Shown piece by piece: positions 12,269 to 22,751 of a DNA stretch of 64,000 nucleotides; position 1 is the stretch's first letter; every line of letters starts with the position of its first letter. Source of the DNA: Lineus longissimus (lineage: Eukaryota; Nemertea; Pilidiophora; Heteronemertea; Lineidae); contig NC_088321.1 of assembly GCF_910592395.1 (NCBI RefSeq), positions 6,822,001-6,886,000 on the forward strand, in the 5' to 3' direction. The notes beneath the pieces were generated by a model. It worked only from the letters and a program-made list of their open reading frames with translations. It did not search any database and was not told where the DNA came from. Made by a program: the position numbers and the translations under genes.

Positions 12269-13528
12269 ATGGCAGAACGGATGCAACGGGGAAAATATGG
12301 ACTACCGCGTGAAATGACGGAGCCACACGAATTCAGGGCAATGGAAAGGGTAGTTAAATCATTTTATATAACAATAAATACATGTACATGTAGACGTAGG
12401 CCTAACAATGCTGGTGATGATGATGATGAACCCAGAATCCCACCATCACAAATACCGGGTTCGCACCAAGCGCCTGCTGTTGTTGATGCATCTGCTGTTG
12501 TTTCCGTTGTTGATGAACCGTATGAAATTCCGGATTTCCTACTGGAGACAATTTCTCCGCCTGGTTCTCCGCTCCGTAGAGTATCTCAAGGAGACCAGGA
12601 CACATCCATACAGGTCCCACTGATTGATGCGCATCAGCAACAACAGCAACAGGTGGACGCGAACTCGGTCGAGTGTTGCATGCCCCCTGTAAATCCGATC
12701 GCTGGTTTACCTGTGACAGACGATTCTGCAACCAGTTCAGAATTGCTTGAATTATTGTCGGGCGGGTTTGAAATGCTAATGGAAACGTGTGACACAGATG
12801 CACCACTAGTTGATCTATTGCATGGGGCACACGATTCTGTTGGGCATGCAGGACCTCCCGATGATGTATTGTCAACGCTGTTCAGCTCAACAGAGGTTTT
12901 GTCTGGCACAGGTGAACGTGTGCTGCAATCGGATAAATCTCCGACAGAGCCAACTGCTCCTCTTGCTATCTCGACAACGGGGACTGATGAAAATCAATCA
13001 AATAGGCGCCTCTGTGAGAATATGCAATGGGCTACGCATATGATCGAAGAGCTTGCAAACGGTCAGCGTTTCCTTGAGCCGCTCCCGAGTAAGCAAAGTA
13101 TAATTCTAGACGCAGTTATAGAGCGGGCGAAACCTTTGCATACACTGGAGCGGCAAACCAACGATGTTTATCACAGTTCTCAACAGGCAACTACGTCAGC
13201 CGCTTACGTGATTCCACCTAGTAAGAGGCCAGTTGATTTTCATGCTGGAATAAAGCAAGGGGTACGAAGTAGAGTGGAAGGTAACCGCCCGATTCTTAGG
13301 AGTCTACTTTCAGAGGGAAATATACCTGTACATTCAGATGTCGGAGATCGGTACGGTAAGGGCAACATTGCACAAAAACCTCTAAAAGTGCAAAATGTTC
13401 CTGAACGTACCATTGTACACCAGTCTTTTTTAGGAGTGGGTCCACACAAACAAAAAAGTAACCTAACAGGTGTGCAGACTGGTGGTAACAGGGTTGTTGC
13501 GGGCAACGCTCGAAGTGTTGGTGATACG

Positions 13529-13561
<33 letters not shown>

Positions 13562-16500
13562 AATGATGATGATGATAATGATGATGATGATAATGATGAA
13601 GAAGGAACACCGTCCATTGATAATGAGTCTGACTCTGATGGGGATGCGGAACGTGAACCAGCGTTTCGTGTCTTAAGCGTTGGTGAAACATACGTTCGAA
13701 AATATAAACAAAACGCCATAGAAATGAAAATTAGCGTTGATGGTTTGGAAAAAAGTACTTCATACAATGATGTACTTTTCCATCTGTCCAATGTCTTTTC
13801 GGAACTTTTGGCCACACTTATGCGGAACGTCGATTCTCAAGACAGAGTCAGACTTATTGTGTCGGGGGAGGGTCTGCGTCATATCAGTATACCGTTCATA
13901 GCCCCTGATCAGATGACCGTAGAGAGGATTTTAACACACTTGGAAAGGGTCACACAGTCAAATGATACGTGGCTTTTTAAAGGGGTATTTCACGTGAGTT
14001 TCATACATGTTAGGTTGCCGATCGGTGGTCAGTACGCCAGGGGTATTGCATGTCCTGAAAAAAGGGTGAAAGACAAAGCTACTTTTGTCGAAATAAAAAA
14101 CAAAGACAATCTTTGCCTGGCACGTGCAATAGTGACGGCAAGAGCACGTGTGTTAAACGACCCGAACTATGAAGGCATCCAAAAAGGTTACATCAAGCAC
14201 CAACTCCGATTAGCTTCCGAGCTTCACGAAAAAGCAGAGGTGCCCCAGAAAAAATGCGGGATTCAAGAGATGCGAAAATTTCAGGCATATCTGGCTCCAG
14301 ATTTTCAACTAGTGGTATTTTCTACGCATACTATGAACGGTGTATGTTATAAGGGGCCGCCTGCACAACATCGCTTAAATATCTATCATTACGGTGAACA
14401 CTATGCCCCTATTATGACTATGACCGGTTTCTTAGAAAAAGCTTATTTTTGCCCTCATTGTGATATAGGTTTCAAGAATTACAAAACACATATTTGCGAC
14501 AAAACTTGTGCCTGTTGTAAAAACGATGAGGATTGTCCCATCGTTAAGTGGCGAAACTGTACCGATTGTCTACGGGTCTTCAAAAGTAATACGTGTTTTG
14601 ACAGACACCTTGTCAAAAACCGAAACGATAAGAGTGTGTGCGATATTTTCAAAAAATGTAAAACATGCGCTAAGTGTTACGAAGTGCGGCGCGGAAAGCA
14701 TACATGCTACATGTCTTTTTGCCATATTTGCGGGTTGAACAGGCCTTTCGCACACGACTGCTATATAAAGAAAACTGTGATAAAGAAAAGGGATCCTGGT
14801 GACCCCTTAGAATTTATGAAGTTTGTATTCTACGATTTTGAGTCAACACAGGAGAAAATACTGGCTGATGGTTCAAAGGAGCACGTGCCCAATCTGTGTG
14901 TTGCACAGCGTTGCTGTCTTTTTTGTGGGAGGGAACAAAGCGCTGAAAATGATGACGACTTGAGCTGTATTGTGTGCGGTGACAGACGTGATGAATGCGT
15001 CTTCAAGGGGGCGGATACCGTGACGGCATTTTGTGAATGGTTATTCAACGGCGAAAATATGGGTCGAGTGGCAATCGCTCACAACAACAGGGATTACGAT
15101 GCTTTCTTCATCATACAGTATCTTCATCGTGTTGGTATTAAGCCCACAAACGTAATACAGGTGGGACAGAAGTATCTTTCATTCGAAGCGTGCGGTATAA
15201 AATTCCTGGATTCATTGAGTTATTTGACAATGCCGCTGAGTGCATTTCCGAAAACGTTTAATCTGAAAGAGTGTCGAAAGGGGTGGTTTCCCCATCACTT
15301 TAATACAGCAGAAAATCAAAATTATGTCGGGGAGATACCCGACATGAAGTACTTTGACCCTGAGAGCATGTCTGTTGACGGTAGAAAGGAATTTATGTTG
15401 TGGTACGAAAATCAAAAAGGAAAAGATTACAACATGTTCGAGGAGCTTCTTGCATACTGTAAAAGTGACGTTACGATTCTCCGTCGCTGTTGCGTCTTAT
15501 TCGCTCTGGCTTTTGAAAGCATTCTAAAGGTTAATCCCTTTGAGAAAAGTGCAACCATGGCTTCAGCATGCAGTCGTGTGTACCGTCAAAACTTTATGAA
15601 GCCCAACACCATTGGCGTACTACCGCCATACGGCTATACATGCGACAAACAGTCTGCTATAGGTGTCAAGTGGTTGGAATGGTTGATGCGAAAAAACCCA
15701 AATCTCTTTATACAACATGCGCAGAACGGGGGCGAAAAGGCGATTGCGAATTACAAAGTAGATGGGTGGGATGAGCGGAATAACGTTGTCTATTCTTTCG
15801 ACGGGTGTTACTTTCATGGTTGCGAAGTCTGCTTTCCAAATGGAGACACTATGAATCAACGTACAGGTTCCACTATGGGTGAACTGCGCGAACGCACTGC
15901 GTTTCGGCGTACTTTCTTGAAAGACCGCGGACACACTGTCATTTCCAAGCGCGAGTGCGAGTTCAGAGCGGAAATTAAGGCAGATCCCGAACTGGCAGCA
16001 TTTGCAAAAGATCTGAACATCTCCGAGCCTCTGAACCCCCGAGAAGCCTTTTTCGGGGGAAGAACGAACGCTGTGAAACTCTATCACAAATGCAATGAAA
16101 ACGAAAGCATCAAATATGTCGACTTTACATCGCTTTATCCGTATGTCAATAAATATAAACATTATCCTCTAGGACACCCTGTGGTGTACCGGGGTGAAAA
16201 TCTGCAAAAGGTTGACGACCCACTGAAGTGCGAAGGGTTATCAAATGTAAAGTATTACCGCCAAAGCAATTGTATTTTCCTGTTTTACCCCAGAGGACGG
16301 GTAACAAGTTGAAGTTTTCTCTTTGTGCGAAGTGTGCGGAGACGACGTCTAAAACGTGTGACCATTCAGACGATGAGCGCGCTCTGATAGGGACATGGGT
16401 TATATTTGAAGTCAGAAAAGCGGTTGAAAAGGGCTATCGTCTGGTGAAAACATACGAAATTTGGGATTTCGAGCAAACAACACAATATGATTTTGAGAAG

Positions 16501-17400
16501 AAAGAGGGAGGCCTATTTACGAGTTTCATTAATACTTTTCTAAAGCAGAAGCAAGAAGCTAGCGGTTGGCCCGATTGGTGTGAGACCGAAGAAGACAAAA
16601 AGAAGTACATCGATGATTACGCGCAGCACGAGGGGATCACTTTAGACCGTCACAATATCAAATATAACGCAGGTATGCGCAGTACCTACAAGGCGGGGAT
16701 ATGTGCGTTGTGGGGAACATTTGGGCAACGAAATAACTTTCTAAAGACATTATATACGGATAGTCCAGAGGTTTATATCAATAAATTGACCGACGATAGC
16801 ATTGAAGTAACAGATTCTCAATTAGTGAACGAAGAATTCGTTCTTTTGAAATACCGTGAGAAGACTGAATTCATAGAAGCGTGTCCTTACACAAATTGTG
16901 TTATTGCAGCTTACACAACTGCACATGCGCGGCTGAAATTGTATGAGGAGTTGGAAAAACTTGATCAACAAGTATTATATTTTGACACTGATAGTATTAT
17001 ATACGTGTACGACAAAACAAACAAAAAACACTTCAACCCACCCCTAGGTGACTATCTGGGGGATTTCAAGGATGAGTTGAATGGCGCATCCATTGAAGAG
17101 TTTGTTTCAGGGGGTCCAAAAAACTATGGGTATCGCATCAAAGAGAGTCAAGAGACTGTGTGCAAAGTCCGAGGGTTCACCCTGAACTATGGTAATAGTC
17201 AGAAAATCAATTTCGAAACCATGAGATGTTTGGTACAAAACCTGAATTTTTCCGACACCATTTCGGTCGAAAATCCTTACAAAATTCGGCGACGTAAGGA
17301 TTTCAAAATTACAACAGTTCGGGAGGTGAAAAAGTACGGCTTAGTATACGACAAGCGTTACCTGACAGACGATTTCTTTACATTGCCTTTTGGCTATTAG
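12269..17400 (+). CDS. PolB: Protein-primed family B DNA polymerase (frame broken)
   Basis: Replicates the element, probably by protein priming. In order: a long low-complexity N-terminal region; an Asp/Asn run at 13,528-13,600; a zinc-binding Cys/His region (about 14,450-14,760); exonuclease Exo I DFE (14,834), Exo II with HNNRDYD (about 15,080) and Exo III with YCKSDV (about 15,455); polymerase motif A DFTSLYP (16,121); motif B with KAGICALWG (16,690); motif C DTDS (16,984). The frame changes once near 16,230-16,240, between motifs A and B, so this copy is not continuous; a sequencing indel cannot be excluded. I chose ATG 12,269 (MAERMQRGKYG) because the upstream in-frame ATG at 12,176 reads through the TA microsatellite and an acceptor-like ttctacag. 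At about 1,700 residues it is longer than usual, owing to the N-terminus. Confidence 0.9.
13528..13600 (+). repeat. (GAT)n run inside PolB
   Basis: GAT triplets with occasional AAT encode an Asp/Asn tract in the polymerase. Triplet expansion keeps the frame. Confidence 0.9.
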
Positions 17401-17410
17401 CTATTATGGC

Positions 17411-17449
<39 letters not shown>

Positions 17450-18130
17450 GTGTATTATTTCACCATAGTGAAGTTTACGCGCTCCTTGAGCGCTATCATC
17501 ACCATTGTACATCTGTTATAATTATAATTATTATTATTATTATTATTATAAACATCATTGACCTGTATCGTGCTTACATATATGTCATTTTATAAGGGAT
17601 GTTATTGTAAAATTAATTGCCAGTGTCATTTTGAGTCAACATGAAACATCGTTATCATCTCCGTCATCATCGGCATCAGCACTGCAGACAACTCCATTCA
17701 TGCCTGAGATATTAGTTTTTCTATTATGGTTTCTGCGCCAGAAAACATGTATAATACGTTGATAGCACTATTACAGAATGTATCACCATCTTTATCACAG
17801 ACATCCACGGTACAATAGATCATTGTCTGTTTTTGCTCTAGACAGTTGCACTATAGCCTATAAAAAGTATTTTAATATTCCCTTCATCATCAGCATCATC
17901 ATCACCGTCATTTCATTTCGATTACCCTTTCCAGACGTATTCGCTGCCTGGATGTATATATATTATTAAATGTACATAACCTGTAAATAAAATTCTCTGT
18001 ATGACATGATAATGTAATTTAACATGCGTGTACAACCACTAGATAGTATGTGTAAACGTTTCATTAATAAAATGTGTATAAAACAGTATTTTTTTGTTGA
18101 ATCACTCATTATATTAGTCGAGATCTCAGT
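17401..18130. other. Non-coding gap with microsatellites and poly(A) signals
   Basis: Contains (CT)n at 17,412-17,445, (ATT)n at about 17,517-17,550 and CATCAT-rich stretches. AATAAA occurs at 17,986 and again near 18,066, so polymerase transcripts may end here. No supported gene. Confidence 0.6.
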
Positions 18131-18763
18131 ATGCATATTTCAAGCGGAGCCCTTCTCTTGAAACATCCATTCACATGTCTCGAGGCAGGACCGACTATGT
18201 GTGGAAAGTCTGTCTTTGTGCATAGATTGATAGCCAATGCTGTGTCTACTATTGAGCCGCCGCCTGAAAGGATCGTTTGGTGCTACGGCGGCGAATGGCA
18301 GGAGGCATTTACAGCATTTCCAAATGTAGAGTTCGTCTCGGGGCTGAATTTTTCTCAAAATCATTCTGCAGACAGGCGAACGTTGCTCGTTATCGACGAT
18401 TTGATGTGTGAAACTGACGAGAAAGTCACTAAAATATTCACAAGAGGTTGTCACCATCAAAATATGAGTGTGGTTTATATTGTTCAAAATTTATTTCACA
18501 AAGGCAGAGAGCAACGCACTATAAGCTTAAATTCGAATTATCTTGTGCTATTCAAAAATCCAAGAGACGTGTCCCAGATTACGCATTTGGCTAAGCAAAT
18601 CTCTCCTGGAAATACAAAGGCCGTGCGCGAAGCTTTCAATGATGCCACGCGCCAGCCTTTTGGATATCTATTCTTAGATTTCAAGGCAGCAACACCCGAC
18701 GATTTATGCTTAAGGACCAATATCTTTCCTGGCGAGAATCAAATTGTATACTTAACAAAATGA
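18131..18763 (+). CDS. FtsK/HerA-type genome-packaging ATPase
   Basis: The protein has 210 residues. Walker A is GPTMCGKS at residues 20-27 and Walker B is LLVIDDLM at 85-92, ending in the DD pair typical of Polinton and related packaging ATPases. Known: this enzyme powers DNA translocation into capsids in PRD1/adenovirus-lineage viruses and is near universal in Polintons. The length matches the family and the frame is intact. It lies between the polymerase and the small virion-type proteins, as expected in a replication-packaging block. No membrane segments are seen, so it should act in the nucleus or cytoplasm at capsid assembly sites. Confidence 0.9.
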   Translation: MHISSGALLLKHPFTCLEAGPTMCGKSVFVHRLIANAVSTIEPPPERIVWCYGGEWQEAFTAFPNVEFVSGLNFSQNHSADRRTLLVIDDLMCETDEKVTKIFTRGCHHQNMSVVYIVQNLFHKGREQRTISLNSNYLVLFKNPRDVSQITHLAKQISPGNTKAVREAFNDATRQPFGYLFLDFKAATPDDLCLRTNIFPGENQIVYLTK

Positions 18764-18820
18764 CAATCCAAGCGTGTATCATTCGGCACGTGTTGGCAGG
18801 TGACGTAGCATCAATTCAAT

Positions 18821-19147
18821 ATGGCAAAATATCACATAAAACATTATGTACATCAACTGAAGGCTTTGAAGGCAGCCCAGGCTAAGAAGAGACGTAAAAT
18901 TCTTCAGACAGCCGATAAAGGCCTCCTTAATGCCGTGGGAGAGTCGGCGAGCAACTGTTTAAAAGGGAACGTACCCCTCAATCGAAATCAGTTCAAATGT
19001 CTGAAGAAACACAAGCACTCTCTGCGTAAATTAGCTTGCAAGAAGACGTCGTTAAGAGAGCGTAAACGGATCATTCAAAAGGGTGGCTTTTTAGGAGCAT
19101 TGCTAGGTCCTGTGATCAAAGCCATCGGAAGTATTTTTGGCGTTTAA
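18821..19147 (+). CDS. Small basic protein with GGFLGALLGP tail
   Basis: The protein has 108 residues, rich in Lys and Arg, with a C-terminal hydrophobic segment (QKGGFLGALLGPVIKAIGS). Small basic proteins with a GGFL-like hydrophobic end recur in Polintons and adintoviruses next to the ATPase. A role in the virion core or membrane interaction has been suggested by analogy with small adenovirus core peptides. That role is inference here; only the composition and position are seen. The start is the first ATG after the ATPase, 57 nt downstream, and the frame is intact. Confidence 0.75.
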   Translation: MAKYHIKHYVHQLKALKAAQAKKRRKILQTADKGLLNAVGESASNCLKGNVPLNRNQFKCLKKHKHSLRKLACKKTSLRERKRIIQKGGFLGALLGPVIKAIGSIFGV

Positions 19148-19187
19148 TTACTTGTTATAGCGATCGTTATAAAAATATTCAACAGAT

Positions 19188-19856
19188 ATGAGTCAGATGC
19201 GAAAAATGTCGCTTATACCACACGAAATGGTTGAAAAATATCTGTATCAACAACGCCACAAAGAAGACATCAAGCCACATGCACACAGTGCGATGGGTAT
19301 TGATCAAGAAATGCAAGAAATACTGTCCTCAACATCTATGAGTGATTACGATAAGGCAATAGCCTACTCACAATTGCTGCGCAAATATTTGGGAACGATA
19401 CATTCGGCGTCTTTAGATTTAAACGCCTCTGCACCGAAAGTTCAACAACCTCAAGAAATACAGCCGGCTCCAGTTGCTAGTACACACCCTGTAACAGCAA
19501 CCGCAAAGGCACAACCTGTTGATACAGCGACAGTGAGTCAAACGGATGTCAAAACACCTGTACAACAGGCACCTCTTTCGACTAATGTGATATTGCAGCA
19601 AGTACCCGGCTACTCGAAAGCAAAAGCGAAAAAGTTGGTTAAAGCACTGACGGACGATCCAAATTTTAACTGGAATGAAAGAGGCGAGATTTCAATAAAC
19701 GGCGACGCCGTCAAAGGGAGTAATATTAAGACTGTCGTACATAATGCTTCTTCTAATGCACGACAGACGTTCACACCGGCCGGCGTTGATTCTGTCCTGT
19801 CCTATTTAAACGGGAAGGGTGTGATATCCGGTAACATGGTAACCAGCAGAGAGTGA
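19188..19856 (+). CDS. Conserved Polinton protein of unknown function (222 aa)
   Basis: The protein opens with a helical, charged segment (SLIPHEMVEKYLYQQ, residues 8-22) followed by a stretch like 'MQEILSSTSMSDYDKAIAYSQLLRKYL'. A Gln/Pro/Thr-rich linker (about residues 85-130) joins this to a compact C-terminal domain of about 85 residues with LLxxVPG-like and KLVKAL motifs. This two-part layout recurs in Polintons between the ATPase and structural genes; its function is unknown to me. A TATA-like tataaaaat lies at 19,168, about 20 nt before the ATG, and AATAAA follows at 19,899. Confidence 0.65.
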   Translation: MSQMRKMSLIPHEMVEKYLYQQRHKEDIKPHAHSAMGIDQEMQEILSSTSMSDYDKAIAYSQLLRKYLGTIHSASLDLNASAPKVQQPQEIQPAPVASTHPVTATAKAQPVDTATVSQTDVKTPVQQAPLSTNVILQQVPGYSKAKAKKLVKALTDDPNFNWNERGEISINGDAVKGSNIKTVVHNASSNARQTFTPAGVDSVLSYLNGKGVISGNMVTSRE

Positions 19857-19898
19857 AAAAAAAGACTTGGCCTCAGAGACAGTCCGAAAGCAAGCGCT

Positions 19899-19904
19899 AA
19901 TAAA
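19899..19904 (+). terminator. Polyadenylation signal AATAAA
   Basis: A canonical hexamer 43 nt after the stop of the 222-aa gene and before the integrase ATG. Confidence 0.35.
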
Positions 19905-20009
19905 CACCAACGTCCGAGCGGAGAAATCCATTAGCTTCTTGGAACTCTCCACTGACATCTCACATCCAGGGTTCTCCAATATTCGACACACCCTCTTCAC
20001 GACGAAAAC

Positions 20010-21135
20010 ATGGCAAAAAAAACCCTCCAAAAAACGAGGACTGGGAACAATGGTACTAGTAAGAAAACAGACAGATTATTGAAAAGGTCTTATTATGACC
20101 CTGGGCATGCAGGTAGTTTTGGCGGTATAGGCGCCTTAAAGCGTGCAGTCGGTAGCAAGGTATCGACCGGCGCGATCAAAAAATGGTTAAGAACTCAAGA
20201 CACATACACGCTCCACAAGCCAATCAGACGTCGTTTCAAACGAAGACGTATTGTTGTCGCAGACATTGACGAACAATGGGAAGCAGATCTCGTCGATATG
20301 TCTAAACTATCAAAATATAATACAAACTTCAAATATCTCCTCACTGTGATCGATACATTGTCCAAATACGCATGGGTTGTTCCTTTACGTACGAAGACCG
20401 GTGAAGAACAGGTGTCCGCATTCGCTAAAATCTTTGCAAAGTCGAAACGAAAACCTGCAAGCCTGCGGACCGATAAAGGCGGCGAATTTTTAGGGAAGCG
20501 GTTTCAAGCCTACCTTAAAAAAGAAAATATTCATTTCTTTACATCGAATAACGAGGTCAAAGCAGCTATAGTTGAACGCTTTAATCGCAGTTTGAAATCG
20601 CGCATGTTTCGATACCTGACTGAGGCGAATACAGTTTCATACATGCCTGTTCTTCAAAAACTTGTGGATTCATACAACAATACATGGCATAGAAGCATAA
20701 AGAGAAAACCCAGCGAGGTGACGGCTGTTAATGCGCCGGATGTACGGTATACGCTCTATTCAAGAGAAGACGTGTTTGAACGATATCAAATTTAAATTTA
20801 ATGTTGGAGACCACGTTAGAATCGGTAAGACAAAAATGTTATTCGAAAAATCCTATTTACCTAACTGGTCAACCGAAATCTTCACTATAAAAAGGCGTAT
20901 TAAAGCACGCCCTCCCGTGTATACAGTTCAGGACGTGCAGGGTGAAAAAATTCAAGGCACTTTCTACGAAAAGGAATTGCAGAAGGTGCATGTAAGACCT
21001 GAAAAAACCTATAAAATCGAACGAATACTTGCAGAACGGGGTGGGGGTCGAACCAAAGAATACCTTGTTAAATGGGACGGTTACCCCTCTAAGTTCAACA
21101 GTTGGGTGAGTAAGGCGAACGTTCAACGCCTGTAA
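20010..21135 (+). CDS. INT: Retroviral-type integrase with chromodomain (frame broken)
   Basis: Inserts element DNA into the host chromosome. The first segment (261 codons) has the N-terminal region with YYDPGHAGSFGG and YTLHKPIRRRF, then the rve core with Asp93 (EADLVDM), Asp155 (RTDKGGEF) and Glu189 (IVERFNR), 33 residues between the last two. The reading frame ends at 20,795 and continues in another frame to 21,135. That part has the GDHVRIGK beta-barrel region and a C-terminal chromodomain (YKIERILAE..KEYLVKWDGYP..NSWV). The break lies near 20,760-20,800, so the copy is interrupted or carries a sequence indel. Chromodomains in Polinton integrases may direct insertion to chromatin marks. 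The gene sits inside the element rather than at one end, which is unusual. Confidence 0.9.
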
Positions 21136-21187
21136 TCACGTCTATGTGTGCCTACACGTTTGGTATATCATTACACACAGCACGGCA

Positions 21188-21478
21188 ATGTCACCAAGAG
21201 CAGAAAAGAATGACGGAGATGTTAGCGATTCGAGCGCGCCCCAACCAAAGAATTGGAAACTATTCGGGCATAATGTTCCGAAACCAGAGATAATTTTTTT
21301 CGCTCAAGTTATCATTATTTACATTGTGATTATCACAGCCCTCATTAATATAGCTATTGCCAACGGTGAGAGTACTGTGTGGATCTCTCTCCTGTGCAGC
21401 TGTTTAGGCTACCTGCTACCGAATCCTACGTTACCCGAACATACGTCTGCATTAGCCAAGACACGTTTTCCCAATTAA
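21188..21478 (+). CDS. Two-span membrane protein
   Basis: The protein has 96 residues from ATG 21,188; an upstream in-frame ATG at 21,146 adds an unlikely leader. Two hydrophobic segments are visible, about residues 35-58 (IIFFAQVIIIYIVIITALIN) and 63-79 (VWISLLCSCLGYLLP). It ends in a PNPTLP-like turn and a short polar tail. A small protein with exactly this plan (two spans, 'SSCLGYLLPNP') recurs in Polintons and adintoviruses next to the capsid genes. Its role is unknown, perhaps membrane association during assembly. It ends six nucleotides before the penton gene. Confidence 0.75.
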   Translation: MSPRAEKNDGDVSDSSAPQPKNWKLFGHNVPKPEIIFFAQVIIIYIVIITALINIAIANGESTVWISLLCSCLGYLLPNPTLPEHTSALAKTRFPN

Positions 21479-21484
21479 GGAGAA

Positions 21485-22294
21485 ATGACCACTTTTAATG
21501 AACATTTCTATGTGTCTTTGCCGTGCAATAGTTCGCTGAAGTTCTTTCCCGATAATACAATAGGCCATTACATCACCAAACTCAACACGCCTATCGATCT
21601 TGACTCTGCTGAAAACTGGGAGGTCGGTCTGGCGGAGGTTCAATATCCGCACTCCTGGAGCAATATCAACGCACCCGATAATGTTTTTCATATCTATATA
21701 CCAAGCAGCAATGATCCCGACCCTGAAACTGGCCAGATACCGTTTGCTTGGAAACCGTGTACGCTGCCAGTCGGACACTATTCCGACATAGCTAAGTTAA
21801 TACTGCTTGTTAATGAACAAATTAAAAAAACACTTGATGCAGGTGTTGAACAGGATCATCGTTTTTTTCTCGAATACACCGATTCCACAGAGAAGGTGTC
21901 ATTTATCATGCCTCGTGAAAGAGCGATGTCCATGACAAAACCTCTTACGCGCATGTTAGGCTACAATCAAGACAGCATTACTATTACAGGGAATACAACT
22001 GCTCCTTTTAAAACGGAATTGCACGGTGATTTTCACAGTTTATACATATATAGCGATGTACTTCAATATCAACTCGTTGGTGACGTATTAACCCCCTTAC
22101 TCCGTGCAATAGCCACTGAAGGTAAGCAGGGTGATACTATTAGAAAATCGTTTCAAAATATTCACTATTTCCCTGTTAGCAAATCTACATATGGCACCCT
22201 CGAAATCGATATAAGGACAGACCTCGGAGATCCTGTACCATTTGAAAAAGGACGCGTTGACATTGTACTTCACTTCCGACGTAAAAAACAATGA
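21485..22294 (+). CDS. Minor capsid protein (penton-like, single jelly roll)
   Basis: The protein has 269 residues. The N-terminus has FYVSLPCNSSLKFFPDNT followed by ENWEVGLAEVQYPHSWSNI, the signature of Polinton minor capsid (penton) proteins. Known: these form the pentameric vertices and adopt a single jelly-roll fold. The length is typical and no frame break is seen. The stop overlaps the next start by 4 nt (ATGA), so penton and pVI-like proteins may come from one transcript. The position just upstream of the MCP matches other Polintons. Confidence 0.85.
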   Translation: MTTFNEHFYVSLPCNSSLKFFPDNTIGHYITKLNTPIDLDSAENWEVGLAEVQYPHSWSNINAPDNVFHIYIPSSNDPDPETGQIPFAWKPCTLPVGHYSDIAKLILLVNEQIKKTLDAGVEQDHRFFLEYTDSTEKVSFIMPRERAMSMTKPLTRMLGYNQDSITITGNTTAPFKTELHGDFHSLYIYSDVLQYQLVGDVLTPLLRAIATEGKQGDTIRKSFQNIHYFPVSKSTYGTLEIDIRTDLGDPVPFEKGRVDIVLHFRRKKQ

Positions 22295-22734
22295 GAAAAG
22301 TGTACGTTTGCGATCCTCGCTGCTATGACACCCACTATACGCAAAAAGGCGGTGGGAGCTTTCCTGTTTTTATTGGGTCTCGCGTTCAAAAAGGGCACGG
22401 TATAGGGGGCCTGTTTTCGGGTTTGGCAAAAATGGCTATCCCACTGCTGAAATCGGCGGCAAAAACCGCGGGAAAATCGTTGCTGCAATCGGGGGCTCAA
22501 TTTGCGGGCGATTTGCTCAAGGGAAGAAACATCAAAGAAGCTGCCAAAGAAAGGGCTATTGAAGCTGGCAAGAATATAGGGAGAAACGTGCTTTCTTCCG
22601 TTAGGGATTTGTCCCAAGAAAGGCCTAGCGGTTCGAATAAAAAGCGGAAAGAGGCAACGCCTCTCACCAGTCTCAGACGGGCCAAGCGGCGGCGAGCATC
22701 TAAAACAAAGACAGCATCTGATATCTTCGGCTAA
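22291..22734 (+). CDS. pVI-like minor virion protein
   Basis: The protein has 147 residues. A Gly-rich hydrophobic stretch with GHGIGGLFSGLAKMAIPLLK (residues 36-55) is followed by an Ala/Gly-rich amphipathic region. The C-terminus is strongly basic (NKKRKE, RRAKRRRASK) and could bind DNA or act as a nuclear signal. Proteins of this design sit between penton and MCP in Polintons and adintoviruses and have been compared with adenovirus protein VI, a capsid-internal membrane-active protein. The comparison rests on composition and position. The start overlaps the penton stop by 4 nt. Confidence 0.7.
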   Translation: MRKVYVCDPRCYDTHYTQKGGGSFPVFIGSRVQKGHGIGGLFSGLAKMAIPLLKSAAKTAGKSLLQSGAQFAGDLLKGRNIKEAAKERAIEAGKNIGRNVLSSVRDLSQERPSGSNKKRKEATPLTSLRRAKRRRASKTKTASDIFG

Positions 22735-22751
22735 CTAACTAACACGTCAAA

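Noticed and set aside
12402-12875. Minus-strand open frame opposite PolB
   Set aside because: Gln/His runs are the complement of low-complexity polymerase sequence; a shadow of the real gene.
13240-13815. 191-codon minus-strand frame with a Ser run
   Set aside because: Complement of the GAT tract in PolB.
17778-17969. 63-codon frame after PolB
   Set aside because: Made of AT-rich and CATCAT-rich sequence between two poly(A) signals.
22270-22617. Minus-strand frame opposite the pVI-like gene
   Set aside because: Antisense shadow of an Ala/Gly/Lys-rich gene.
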